Below, piece after piece: positions 28,501-40,100 of a stretch of 64,000 nucleotides of DNA; the stretch's first letter is position 1; every line of letters begins with the position of its first letter. Source of the DNA: Cloeon dipterum (Eukaryota > Arthropoda > Insecta > Ephemeroptera > Baetidae); NCBI RefSeq assembly GCF_949628265.1, contig NC_088789.1, positions 20,763,883 to 20,827,882 of the forward strand, given 5' to 3'. The notes below the pieces were generated by a model. That model saw only the letters and a program-made list of their open reading frames with translations, made no database searches and was not told the DNA's origin. Position numbers and translations under genes: made by a program.

Positions 28501-30197
28501 ACCTTATCTTTACAGTGTGCAATAATCAAAATTGGACAGAGTAACAGTTAAATTTTAGACTTTTCCCAATTACTCGAAAATATTGGATGGTTTTTCGATT
28601 ATTTTTCGCTTCAAATCGATGCATCTTTCGGCTTGTGAATTATGAGGTGAATTCCCCTCGTTGTAAAATAAAAAATGATCTTCAACGAGGAGTCAGTGCT
28701 CGCCGCTTAATTAGCATGCTAACTTAGGAGCAGATTTTCTCGCAAATTTAAGCGGGAACTTGGGAAAATTTAACTTTTTCCAATTTTCAGAGCATGTGAA
28801 AGTTAAGGATTGAAATTATTTCTCAGAATTTTGTTGCATACGTCCACTTAAAATGTATATACATGAATATTGACCCAAAATATCCTAAAAGACATTTTTA
28901 ATAGAACAAAAAAGTGTGGTTTTTTGCAAGACAGCCACTCACAATCAATTTAAGAGATTGCGCAATTACATTACATATTGTGTTAAATTACCCAACCATT
29001 TTGTTAATTTTTCTCGTTGTTCAGCACAATTTCACCAGTTTTTGTTTCATATTTATCCCAGTGTCTTTGGGTCAAAAGATTACGAAAGGCTCGTCGATAT
29101 TATCATGTGTTTACTTCTGTTATCGACAGAATCCGCGGATCAAATGCCAGATAACAAGAATTGTTCGTGTCATTAATCAGAAAACAATAAAGCAACTCTC
29201 TCAATCGCGACCCTGATTTGCAATTAAATAGGAGAGGTGAGAGCGATTTTGCGGCTGCAGCGGAGAAGAGCTAGCGTGTTTTATTTATTTCATGCTTTGG
29301 CGCGGGGTCAAAAGTCTGCGTTTGTTCGAGTCGGAAGCGAAGGTGCGGGCGTTGAGATCTTTTTCTAACGGGGCACCGCAAACAAAGAGCGCCTCCTCAG
29401 CCATGACCACCTTTTTCCTTTTCGCTCTCTGGCCACACAAACGAAAAAAATTGCGATTTCATGCAAAACGCGCGCACCTTCCTCAGGGTTAATAACTCGA
29501 GGAGAAAAATTACTAATTTAATTCAAACATTTTTTCTTTTTAATTATCGCAAACTGGCTTATTTGTTGGAATAATTAGAGTCGGGTGGATAATTTTTGCG
29601 CAGGTTTGTGGTTGTGGTTTGCGGCAAGGTGCGAATAATTGTTTATTAATTATGCCTGAAGATTCGGCAACCTTGGCGGAGAGGCAGGAGAGTGAGCGGC
29701 GATAAGAAAGGTGAGTCACACGGACGAGGAGAAGCATCTCTCGCAAAGTGGGCGGAATTGCGCTCGCCGACTGATTTATTTCCACTCTTGTTTATCAGTG
29801 CACTGCACTTGGGCGAGATTCGCCGAACAGAAACAATCGCCGCATCCCTCGATATCAAAAAACGAAATTTTTCACCAACGGCATAATTAAATTAATGTAG
29901 CACGCCGCATTTTTAGAGCAAAAGGAGATTCGAAGGGGGCGTCGCAGTTGGGCTGGAACAACAATCAACGAGCGACAGGAAGTGGGCAATTTGGAAGGTG
30001 GAGGGCACACTCAGGGTCTGCAGAAGGGTCGGTGAAAGTCGCGATGAATTTAAGAGTGTTAGTTTTAACACTAAACAACGGCAAGTTAAAATTTTCCGGG
30101 TCGCGCGTCGGTGACCCAGGTGGCATGGACTCGACAGGTGGAGGCGGCAAAAATCGGACTCACCTAGGCTCAGGGCGAAAAGCAACCTGCTCGCCAT
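13590..30197 (-). CDS. crb: Crumbs, apical polarity transmembrane protein
   Basis: Crumbs sets the apical membrane of epithelia and photoreceptors. Its short tail binds Stardust/Pals1 and Par-6 (PDZ) and Yurt, Moesin or Expanded (FERM). Coding exons in transcript order: 30164-30197, 25311-25684, 24815-24844, 24586-24748, 24375-24476, 22479-22803, 22187-22325, 21761-22129, 21383-21539, 20786-21155, 20251-20552, 19889-20193, 19425-19835, 18629-19185, 18067-18350, 17834-18006, 16951-17367, 16506-16838, 16006-16407, 15392-15669, 15139-15326, 14720-14978, 14399-14666, 13590-13820; total 2156 aa, close to the fly protein. A signal peptide ([20 protein letters not shown]) spans intron 1. Then come a laminin-G domain (about 30-205), about 22 EGF repeats, laminin-G 2 (1095-1275), one EGF, laminin-G 3 (1310-1505), two EGFs (the second with only four cysteines), laminin-G 4 (1610-1775), about eight EGFs, a membrane helix (about 2093-2114) and a basic tail. 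The tail carries [17 protein letters not shown] and ends in PPPEERLI, diagnostic for Crumbs. All intron phases agree. Confidence 0.97.
14399..14666 (-). other. crb: Membrane-proximal EGF exon of crumbs
   Basis: Coding exon 23. It holds the last two cysteine-rich modules before the membrane helix. The first (from [13 protein letters not shown]) departs from the canonical EGF spacing at its C-terminal half; the second starts [14 protein letters not shown]. The donor after CAG and the acceptor at 13820 join in phase 0, so the extracellular part passes directly into [10 protein letters not shown] and the transmembrane segment. Confidence 0.9.
22804..24374 (-). other. crb: crumbs intron 5 (1.57 kb)
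   Basis: AT-rich, bounded by an acceptor at 22804-22805 and a donor at 24373-24374 on the minus strand. No conserved coding or RNA gene recognised inside. The 110-codon plus-strand frame at 23251-23580 has no family signature. Confidence 0.7.
24815..24844 (-). other. crb: 30-nt in-frame microexon of crumbs
   Basis: Ten codons ([10 protein letters not shown]) flanked by an AG acceptor after a short pyrimidine stretch and a GTGAGT donor. It lies in phase 0 between the two parts of the N-terminal laminin-G domain, so skipping or including it keeps the frame. The neighbouring exons (25311-25684 and 24586-24748) also join in phase 0 without it. I included it because its splice sites are strong and the joined protein reads smoothly; whether it is constitutive is unknown. 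Confidence 0.8.
25685..30163 (-). other. crb: crumbs intron 1 (4.5 kb)
   Basis: Separates the signal-peptide exon from the first laminin-G exon. It is by far the largest intron of the gene, a usual place for enhancers. No other gene recognised. It contains a hammerhead-like motif at 28190-28250 in the same orientation as the crumbs transcript. Confidence 0.8.
28190..28250 (-). ncRNA. Hammerhead-ribozyme-like motif in crumbs intron 1
   Basis: Minus-strand order: CTGATGAGG (ending 28234-28240), a short loop, GGACC as the return strand of stem II, then AAAAC where a functional core has GAAAC. Next is ACAGCCGGTGT, which folds ACA against TGT as the minimal stem III, followed by A as the nucleotide 5' of the expected cleavage site (28204). 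Stem I pairs partly (TACCG with CAGTA, one C-A mismatch). The layout is that of type I hammerheads with very short stem III found in Penelope-like elements and retrozymes. The G-to-A change at the core guanine normally needed for catalysis indicates an inactive relic. Confidence 0.55.
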
Positions 30198-30488
30198 ATC
30201 TCAGCAGCAGGCGCCGCACATTCTCATAAATCCCGACTCTTCTTTTGTTTTCCTTTGCTTCCTCTGCTTACGGCGCCCGGAACGAAGCTCCTTCTTCCCT
30301 GCCTGTCACTTTTCACACCGACTTCTTGCCCAATGCCTGCTACCTGTCTGCCTCTCCGTGATCGGAGCTGTGGTCTTCGGCCTAGTACACCTTGCGCGCT
30401 TCGCATTCCTGCCGCCTTGGCGCCTTCGTCCCTTTTAAATTGAGTTGACGCCAGAGACCCCTATGACAGGATCACTGAAATTGGAAAA
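30198..30488. promoter_or_regulatory. Bidirectional promoter region, crumbs and MPP-alpha
   Basis: Only 291 bp separate the crumbs start codon (minus) from the MPP-alpha start codon (plus). Both 5' UTRs and both core promoters should therefore lie largely within this GC-richer stretch. A TTTAAAAG box on the minus strand (30432-30439) could serve crumbs. No clear TATA is seen for MPP-alpha, which fits a housekeeping gene. Confidence 0.55.
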
Positions 30489-32893
30489 ATGGCAGCCCGC
30501 ACGAGGATCAGTAGCACCTTCTCGCGGATTTTAAGACCTAAATTGTAAGCAATTGCTCACCGGAGGTACTATTTTATTGACATTGATAATTATCTTGTTT
30601 CAGTCGTCGTAATGAATTTCGTCGGAGTCTTTGCAGCAGCAACGGAGGCGCCGTTGCCCCTCCCCCTTTGTCCCAGGCCCTTCCAGGACTGCCTTCGGCC
30701 GTTTTTGCCTCTCCTGGAGGGCAACCCCACGAAACTCGAGTCACTAGGCTGTCAAATGGAATGAGAATTGCCACCGAGGACAACTTCGGACAGTTTTGCA
30801 CTGTTGGAGGTGAAGCATTTTGTAGCTTTTAGGATGATTATTTTGTTACGTCAAAATGACTTTTCAGTGGTCATCGACGCCGGGTGTCGCTACGAAGTCG
30901 CCTACCCTAGTGGAGTGTCCCACTTTTTAGAAAAATTGGCATTTTCAGTGAGTTACGCATAAAGATAAATCAACACGTGTTTTATTTATTTTAACAATTT
31001 GCAGTCAAGCGCCGAATATGAGGACCGTGACCACATCATGCAGGTTTTGGAGGAGCACGGTGGAATTTGCGATTGCCAGTCATCTCGAGACACATTCATC
31101 TACGCTGCATCAGCTGACACGAGAGGGGTTGACAGTGTCGTTAGTGTCCTTGCAGACACAGTCCTTCGACCGAGGCTAACAGACCAAGAAGTTGATTTCG
31201 CAAGAATGGTATTTTTTTCTCAGGTTTCATGATGTAATAACTTCTTAATATAACTGTCACTAGACAGTGCAATTCGAACTGGAAACTTTGGCTATGAGGC
31301 CTGAGCAGGAAACGATCCTGACTGATATGGTACACGCAGCTGCTTTCCAGGACAACACTCTTGGCCTGCCAAAGATCTGCCCAGAGGCCAATCTTGGCCG
31401 CATTAACCGACATACTCTTCTTTCCTTCCTTTCTAGGTGAATTAGAAATTAATTCTGACTCTTAAGAGATTTACCAGTTTAAAATTAATAAATTGACTTC
31501 TTAATTTTTCTAACCATTTTTTATTGATTCCCAGACACTTTGTGCCAGAGCGTATGGTTTTGGCGGGCGTGGGAGTTCCTCATGAGCAGCTGGTGGCCGC
31601 TGCCGAGAAGCACTTTGTTCAGAAACGGCCGGCGTGGACCAGCGGCCAGGGACCAGAGGTGGACACCTCCTTCGCGCAGTGGACCGGCGGCATTCAGCTT
31701 GATGAGACCCGTGTCCCGCAACATGCAGGCCCCTCCGGCCTGCCTGAGCTGGCACACATGGTGATTGGCCTGGAAGCTGTTGGCCACCAGGACGACGACT
31801 TTGTCGCTGTTTGCGTGCTGAATATGATGATGGGTGGTGGGGGATCCTTCAGCGCCGGCGGACCTGGAAAAGGGATGTACACGAGATTGTACACTAATGT
31901 TCTTAATAGGTCAGTATTTTTCTGTTTAAATTTATTTTCTTGTGTGAAGTTCAATGTCAATCGAAAAAAAGCGAAAAATCTGCATCACTAGATTGTTAAA
32001 AAATTAATTGGATTTCAATTTTCAGATAAATGTTGAATATAAATCAAATAAATTTAATTAATTTGGTTGTTTTCATTCCAGTTTTTGATCAAAATTAATT
32101 AACTTGTAATTAATAGCGGCTCTGAATTGCATGCTTTTTTAATTCACATTAAAAAGCTGGTAGAGATCAAATACATTTTTTTACCCTTACCGTGTCTGCA
32201 AAATTGAGGAACGCAAAATATTCCATCAGATTTTTATACAATTTAAATTTTCCTGTTTTTCCCCTCACAGTTCAGTTTCAAATTTTTTGCTTCAGATACC
32301 ACTGGATGTACAACGCTACTGCTTACAACCATGCCTACTCTGACACTGGCCTCTTCTGCATCCACGCCAGTGCTCCTCCAAGTCATCTGCGACAGGTATA
32401 TTTTCTGACAAAATTTTGTCACTTAACCCACTTAATGAATATTTGTATTATTCTCAGGTGGCTGAAGTGATCATCAAGGAAATGGTTGGAATGGCTGGCT
32501 CTGTTGGCAAGATGGAACTCGAGCGGGCCAAAACACAGCTTCAGTCAATGTTACTTATGAATTTGGAGGCGAGGCCTGTTATCTTTGAGGATATCGGACG
32601 ACAAGTACTTGCTACTGGCGAGCGAAAACGTCCGGAATACTTCATGAAGCAAATTTGTATGTTTATTTTTGCCCATCTTTGGCATGTGGTTATTAAATTA
32701 CAAACTTATTTCAGCTCAAATTAGCGAGACTGACATAGCCAGAGTTGCTAAGCGACTTTTGAAGTCATCACCTGCTGTCGCTGCCAGGGGAGACCTCTCA
32801 AAGATGCCATTACTTTCCGACCTCCAGGCAGGGCTCTTGGACGAGACTGGAAAGATGCCATCAAAACTTGGACGGGGACTCCTCTTTAGATAA
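30489..32893 (+). CDS. Pmpca: Mitochondrial processing peptidase, alpha subunit
   Basis: Substrate-binding subunit of the matrix peptidase that removes presequences from imported mitochondrial proteins; the beta subunit carries the zinc site. Exons: 30489-30544, 30604-30809, 30868-30947, 31005-31208, 31264-31436, 31535-31909, 32296-32395, 32458-32656, 32715-32893; 523 aa, the usual length. The N-terminus ([15 protein letters not shown], then arginine-rich) is a typical matrix presequence. The M16 fold begins near [16 protein letters not shown], with VIDAGCRYE and [11 protein letters not shown]. The zinc motif HXXEH of catalytic M16 members is absent (HFLEK), as expected for alpha. The glycine-rich loop [20 protein letters not shown] (about residues 340-360), which guides presequences, is complete. 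Nine exons keep frame with short introns. Confidence is high. Confidence 0.97.
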
Positions 32894-32964
32894 CTCATTA
32901 ATTAAACTGTTGTTGTTGTTGGAACAAATTAAAAAATTGCATAATGTTACATCTGTGAATGCGC

Positions 32965-32970
32965 AATAAA
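32965..32970 (+). terminator. Pmpca: Poly(A) signal of MPP-alpha
   Basis: AATAAA 72 nt after the stop codon; a short 3' UTR is implied. Confidence 0.65.
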
Positions 32971-33482
32971 ATCAGAATAATCTAAGTTAAAAATGCGTTT
33001 GTTTTTAATTCTATCATCATGATTAGCTTGATTTTAAATAGAGATACTTTCCTGAATTCTATTTAGTCATACATATTGTCATTCTGAACATTTTCGTCTT
33101 CTTGAGTTTTACTGACAGATAATTATGTCAGGTGTTCCAGAACATTTAACATATTGTTTGAAAATGTTCAGAGAGTTAAAATTTTGTTACAATTAACTCT
33201 TTTGACAGAAGTCAGCAATTTTGCAACAAAATTTAATTCTTAAGAAAAAGTTAAGCAAAAAATTAATAGTATGAATAATATACAATATTGTCTTGACTGA
33301 AGCTCTAGATACTTTCTGCATTACTTATGCCCTATCCTGGTATTACCATTTCAGAGAAAACATAAAAAGACTGGAATATTGCAATAAAATACCATATTTT
33401 TCTAGATAAACACTCTTATTCAAAGGGTTGGCGGAGCAGAAAAGAAGTATCAATTTATATTTGAGAACACGTTTTGATCATT
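32971..33482. other. Intergenic spacer between convergent MPP-alpha and sol
   Basis: AT-rich, no exon or repeat recognised. Confidence 0.5.
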
Positions 33483-33488
33483 TTTATT
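33483..33488 (-). terminator. sol: Candidate poly(A) signal of sol/CAPN15
   Basis: AATAAA on the minus strand about 645 nt past the sol stop codon. It would give a 3' UTR of about 650 nt covering 33.47-34.13 kb, a stretch in which I see no other feature. Confidence 0.4.
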
Positions 33489-34132
33489 TGTGTGTAAAAT
33501 ACATCGACGGTACAATAGGCGCAAAATCGACGAGTACAATAATCAGTAAGTTTGTCCTACAATTGCAAAATCTAGACGTTGGTTGATCAAAAATCGAAAT
33601 GACCAAAGTGCTCCTTTCGAACCTCGTAGTAAGACACAAGTTTGTCCAAAAATGTTCTTTTCTCGTGGTTTACGCCTAGATTTCTACGATTGGCGCGTGG
33701 AAAACAACAGAAATATCACTTGGAAAATGCGCACTTTTGCAGCTACATTCGACTAAGAGGCGCCAAGCCACAAAAGCTGCTCTTCATCTACTCATGACTT
33801 CATCAAATGATTTCAATTATAAGTAGAACATAATAATCAACAGAGAATTTCAGACTCAATGATCGTTTGTGCAATCACATTTCTTTGATGGCTGAATGAC
33901 AAAGTTGTAAAGCCATTATTGAAGTGAGTATTTTGCTGAAGCACCAAACTCTCGTTTCAGATCCACTACGTACTAGAGAGCAAATCATTCAATTATATTA
34001 ACTGAGCAAATAAATATTAAAAACTGAGAGTATCATTTAATTGATGAATTCATTTAAACCTATTGGTGAACCAAGTTAGGGGAGAGAGGCCAGCTCTGGG
34101 AAGGGTCTATCAGTCATTCCGGTTGGGTCAAG

Positions 34133-37100
34133 TCAGGTGATGAGCCTGGGCGCGTGCAAGCCGTCCACCTTTGAGTCGATCAGGGGCCAGTGATTCGTGT
34201 TCGACGGACCCCAGTCGTGGAGCCCAACACTGTTCGCGAGCCGGTGAGTGAGACGGTGCGCAATCGCAAATCCACCGCTTCCTTCCAGTTGTGTCAGCAC
34301 AATTATAACTTGTCTGTCACAAAATGAAATATTAAGAAAAATTATATAAGTAACATATTAAATTAATTAAATCTAAATTAAAGAAAGGGTGGTCCTGAAG
34401 GAACACAAGGTGACAAGCCTAACTCAGGATACGTTATGCACCAAAACGTGAAATTAAAATTACAGATAAAAAAAATAATTCTGTATTAAAAACTCTAGAT
34501 ATTATTTAAAATTAATTATTTGAGCGTCTATGCAGTTCCTGCATGTTATTATTTTGCAATCATTCATAAACTCCAAGAATTTATTTAATATTTAATTACC
34601 TGTGCAGTGGAGGCACCGAGTCGACGGTGCGCAACTGTCCACGCGTTGAAACCACGTTGTAGCTCTCCTGGCAGTCGCACTTGACGTTGATCCACTTGTT
34701 CTCGTGGCGATTCTCAACCATGACGACCAGCCCAGCCCACCCCTTGGTGAGGTAGTATGCAGTCATCCCCTCGCGCCCTTCGTGCCGCTGGCCTTTGACC
34801 AATGTAAGACTAATGATGGCGTCGGCTAGCACATACGACGGCGGAGCAATCTGCTCTACCAGCACGTGCTTCGAGCTGTGTATTGACAAGACGTACTCCG
34901 GAAACTGCAATGGGTCCTCAATTCCTACAAACAATTATTTTCAAAATATTAAAAATTAATATAATGGAAATTTGAAAAAATGGTAATTATTAATGGTGGT
35001 TATTTTTATGCCCATTTTTTATTGTAATGCAATATCGGGGAAATGTTCCACATATATTTCAATTTAATTTCTATCTTAAAAATTAAAATTTTCGCGAAAA
35101 ATAAAATAAATTTTACTAGTTTTAATTCGCAAACCTGTGTGCCAGTGATTGAAGGCGAGGCAGGTAACCATGTACTGACTCTGCTCGAGCATTTTGTGAC
35201 AGCTGACGAAGCCGCGGACCTGGCGTTTGCTGTGCTCAACGAGGCGGCCGATTCCCGGCTGCGCCTGGTTATTTGTGCGGAACATGACGATGCACAGGTC
35301 GAGCTGTGAGCGCTGAGACTTTTCAGAGTTGCGTTGGCCTTCTTGGAAAAGTGTGAACTCGACTTCGGTGGGCTCCAAGACGGTCAGCAATACGCAGGAC
35401 AAGTGCTGCATGGAGGCCAAAGGCGGCAGTGTGCCTTCCAGTCGCGTCTCAGTCCAGTTTTTGTGCACTTTGCAAATGTCGATGCAGTCAAAGTATCTGC
35501 AAGAAGGCGCTTTAGACGCTCTTTGCGGAGGAAATCGGGAAGAACTTACTTCAAGACGTCGTCGAAAGAGATCCAGAAGACGCCGTCCGACGCACCCTTG
35601 GGCATGAGCATTTCTCGCAGCTGCGGCGTCCAAGTGGAAGACGCGTCTGCCCAGTCTCCCTTCCACGAATAATGGCCCCATGGATTTCGCAGTCGAAGCA
35701 GACGCAGACCGTCGACGTAACGCACATCCAGCACTGAATATGCATGTCTGTAGATGCGAAGAAATGGTGTTGCATAAATTGTAATTTAATTTTTTGTGTA
35801 TTTGATATTCTTTGTGCTTTATAAGTCAAAATGCGCAGCCGAGACATTGCAGTAGCTGTGGTCTTGGATCCATAGTTCGTTTAGTGATATTTATATTCTA
35901 AATAATAATAACAAAAATAATAATAATAATGCGAGAGGATCCAAATCAGCGTGCTGTACAGTATGACAACGCGAGATTTAATTTATTAAAAATATCAATT
36001 AGAAATGCTTATAGAGATCAATATTAGCCATATCATAGTAATATTTTCTTAGTAATTCAATAATTTACCTAGGACGCAGTCCCTTTCTGTGATATTCGTC
36101 CTCGTCCACTTTCATATTTCCTCCTCCGCAAGACGCACCCATTAAAAAGCCAGCGCCCCGCGAACTGAGCAACTGCGCCCAAATAAGGTCTTTGTCAAGC
36201 TCTTCTTCGGAAGGCAGTGATGATGGCTGCAAAGGTATGCTCTCGCACGGCGCACCGGTCAGGGTAGCGAGTCCCTCGATTGCGCGACCAGAAACCAATG
36301 CCTCGTAGCAGCCGTGGATTTTTGCAACCGCTTTCTCGATCAGTGGCACCCACAGTTGCTTCCTTTTCGCCTAGAATTACAAATTTCCCACGCAAAAATG
36401 TTAGAAAGAGGAAAAAACACTGATTTAAATTAATTTTAATGAGACCAAGTTATATAATACCTGTGAATAAACAAGATGGCACTTTTCATCACAGGGAAGA
36501 AGATCATCCACCACAATTGTAGTCCATTTTCCGTCTTTGCAAAGCCGCACTTGGTAAGCGCCACGAGAGTTTATCTAAAAGGACGGTAAATGATTTTTTG
36601 CTAGCCGACAAGAATGCAAAATTTTTCACAAATCCTTTTAACATAGAACTTTTTGTTATAATAATAAAAAATAGAAAATATTGTGTATGGTACTCTTTTT
36701 TTAAATTTAATTAGTGATAAAAAAAACTGCACACATATTCTTAATTCTGATCGAATCCTCGATTTTTTTCGATTGACCTAAATTCTCTTGAAGCTTTTGC
36801 TCTTTCCGTACAAAAATTAACCAGGTCAATTGAAATTCTTTACCTCGTGCTGCACCATGATGTTTTCTATGAGCTCCTGCCGTTCGGCAAGCACAGCTAG
36901 CGCAGACAAAAGCCAGCAATTGCCGAGAACACCTTGCGAGATGTCAGAGGGCAGAGGGTCTCGAAAAACCACCCACTCCAGAGCATCGTTTGACGCTTTG
37001 ATCTGGTGAGGCCGCAACCACTGCACAACCACCCCGTCCGATTGTTGCTGCTTGCCTGGTTGGTAGTACAGCGAGTGGTCGTTTGGGGGAAAGGAGTCGT

Positions 37101-40100
37101 CCACGAAAACGTCACAATTCTGCACGATACGAAATAAAAATTAAATTTAACAGAGGATTTATACTGTGAAACCCCGGAAAAGCATTTTTTATTCATAGTG
37201 ATGCAGTTAAAAGTCTAAATTTGCCTAGGTAGTACCGCATATTTTTTTAAAGTGGCTTTTCCATGGTGAGGACTTTCCCCTACTTGAAATCTTATTTTAT
37301 TTCTAAACAAAGAGTTTCTAAAGGGTCACACACCGTTGGGTAGATCTCGACAAGAGGATTTAAAAATAGAAATTTGCCCAGAAAATATGTTACGGGCTCC
37401 GTACATTTTTGAGAAATTTTGCAGAATTGTAACAAGGTCCTCTTTTGATTGTTGTGTGCTGTAGAACAAACTTTTAAAACTAAATATTTGATAAAATACT
37501 TGTTAATTGTAGCCACCGATTCGAATAATTTTCAATAGTTAACGTGTACCAAACCACTTTTAAACGCACTGACCTCTGCAGGGAACAAATCAATGGTAGA
37601 AATGGGGCTGGGCTGTTCCGAAAAGCGCGAGGCTCTTTCCACTAAACGTCCTTCGATGTTCAACGAGGCAGCCGGGGCGCCGCGCGTGTTGCCGCACATC
37701 TCGCAGGCCACCGAGTCCGCTTTGTTGGCGTATGTGCACTTGAGACACTGCCACGGCTGCCTCTTTGGCGCCGTGGGGCCGCGCGATGCTCCGTGGCGGG
37801 TGGCGTTGCCTCCGCGACGCACCACCTGCTTCTGCTGGTGCCGCTTCGGGTGTTGCTGCTTCGGCACGGCGCCCCTCGGCACGACGCCAGTGTTGTTGGC
37901 CGCCGGGCCGGCGGGGCTCTTTGCAGAGTGCGCCTTGCACGCCATGCAGCGCGGCTCGCTCAACGGGTTGCGCAGAGTGCACAGTGGACACGCCCAAAAC
38001 TCGCCCTTCCTCAAAGTCAAATCTTCGACCTGATATATAATTTTTTAAATTTTATTACGATTGAACGGATTTTTTTCTGCCTCATCAATAAATTGAATGA
38101 ACGTAATGTATTAAAAATTGATTAAAAATCAATTTCAATGTGGCTTTATGGAGGAGAGTAAATATTTTTAAATATACTGATGTTAACAGCTCTAACTTTA
38201 ATAAATAAAAATAACCAACTTAAAAGGGAACCCTGCGTTTGCTCTGCTATGACATACAATTATTTTCCTAAAATGTGTTCACTTTTGTGTTATGTTTTTA
38301 TATATGGACCGCCAGTCGAAAGTTTTCAAGTTAAGACCTGGACAAAGCATTTAGGAAAAACTTAAAAAATCAATTTAAAAATACAATTTTTGTTAAATCA
38401 TAATGACTTTAGGAATTAAGACTCCCTATTAGTCCCTATGAGGAGTTAAATCGATTGATGGGTATTTATACTCTCCAAAAACCTGTAGATTTTATCATGG
38501 ATGACTTCAGGCGCATCTAACGTTCAAATATTTTTTAAACTATTTAATGATAATATCCACACATTTTATGACTAATAATATCTTTTTAATTTTTAGTCAT
38601 CTCAATTCTTGATTTTAAAAATTTACCGTTAGTTATCATTGAAAAAATCTAGTGTTTAAAGTTACAACACAAAAATATTGCGTAACTGTTAAAAAGTTAC
38701 CTCAAATAATTTATTTCGAAATAAAAGGAACTGTAAGCCATTAACGTTCGTAAAAAACTCAAGATTTAGTGAGAAATTCCAACATTTCAAATCGATCCCA
38801 ACTGCCTCGTCATGGAGAGTTTGTTTGCATAACAAATTTGATCAAGAATTGATAAATATCGCGCCTTTTTACATTTTGATCATGAAATATCAATAAGATG
38901 CCATACTAATATTATTTATGACATTCTGCTAGATCTAAACTTCTCGTAACTTTTTCCGCGCAAAAAATTTGCTTGTTAGAGTGGAACGTACCCAGGTTTC
39001 TCTTGTGAGAAAAGTCGGTGACACAAAAAAAATACATATACAATTTTCTAAACTCAAGACTTACCTGAGTGATGCTGCGAAGTTTGGATCCACCACACAC
39101 GACGCAAGCCATGCTGGAGCCATCGTTCAGGAGCGTGCACTTTTTGCAAGCCCACTTGAGCTCTACGTAATCGTGCTCCGGCGACAAAACATCGGGTAGA
39201 TCAGGCAGATCATCCATGTGGCCTTCAGGACTCCTCGACTCGGGGCTGCCGACCTTGGCAACTGTGGTAACTCTGGGCTCGGCCACGGAAGGCGGAGACT
39301 GCGGCTGGAGACAAACTTCGCACGCCTGACCAATCCCAGTTAGACTCTTTTTCAGGATGAAAGGTGGATTTTTAATACCTGTGAGCTGAGCGAGTTGAAG
39401 GCGAAATTGCATTTCTTGCAAGCCCACATCCGACCCACGTAAAACTCGATTGTGTCTGTGGACACGGACACCGGCGCTGCACGACGGAAGGGTCGTTGGA
39501 ATGTTGAAGCAATGCCTTTCGGTACAGATCCGACCATTGAGAAACGCTTGAAGAAACAAATTACATCAAATAAACCATTTGGTAGCATGAATTTAATCAG
39601 AAAATTATTTCCTGTTCGATTAAAATGTAAATAAACGGATAAAGTGAACTAAAATACACTGTTTAAGTCAGATAAACTGCAATCAACAATTTAGATAGCT
39701 TGAAAGGCTTGGAAGTGGAAAATTTTGTGAAATCGGAATCAAAGCTGACAACTGATTGACTTAAAAGCAAATACTTTATCACAAAAACATACCACCGACT
39801 ACCTGGAAAAATGCAAAGCGTCCCTCTGCCAAAGAAAAAATAAATGTCTAAGTTCTGTATAATCGATTATTCCTCGAATCCATTCTTTATGCCTTTCAAA
39901 AGAAATTTTTGCTATTCAGAACATTACCCTTTTCATGCCTGCTTTAATCTATTTAAGTGAATGAATAATACATAGAAAACCAAAAATACCTGGTTGAGGT
40001 GTTGGGTGGAAATGTCCGAGTGTCCCCAACGCGAGACTGTCACGACGGAGCCCCTCTTGGGCACGGTGGAGGTGCGTGACAGTTCCAAGGGGCCGTCAGG

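Noticed and set aside
37593-38125. Plus-strand frames of 90-146 codons over the sol zinc-finger exon
   Set aside because: Antisense shadows of a GC-rich coding exon; the minus-strand frame carries the zinc-finger cysteines.
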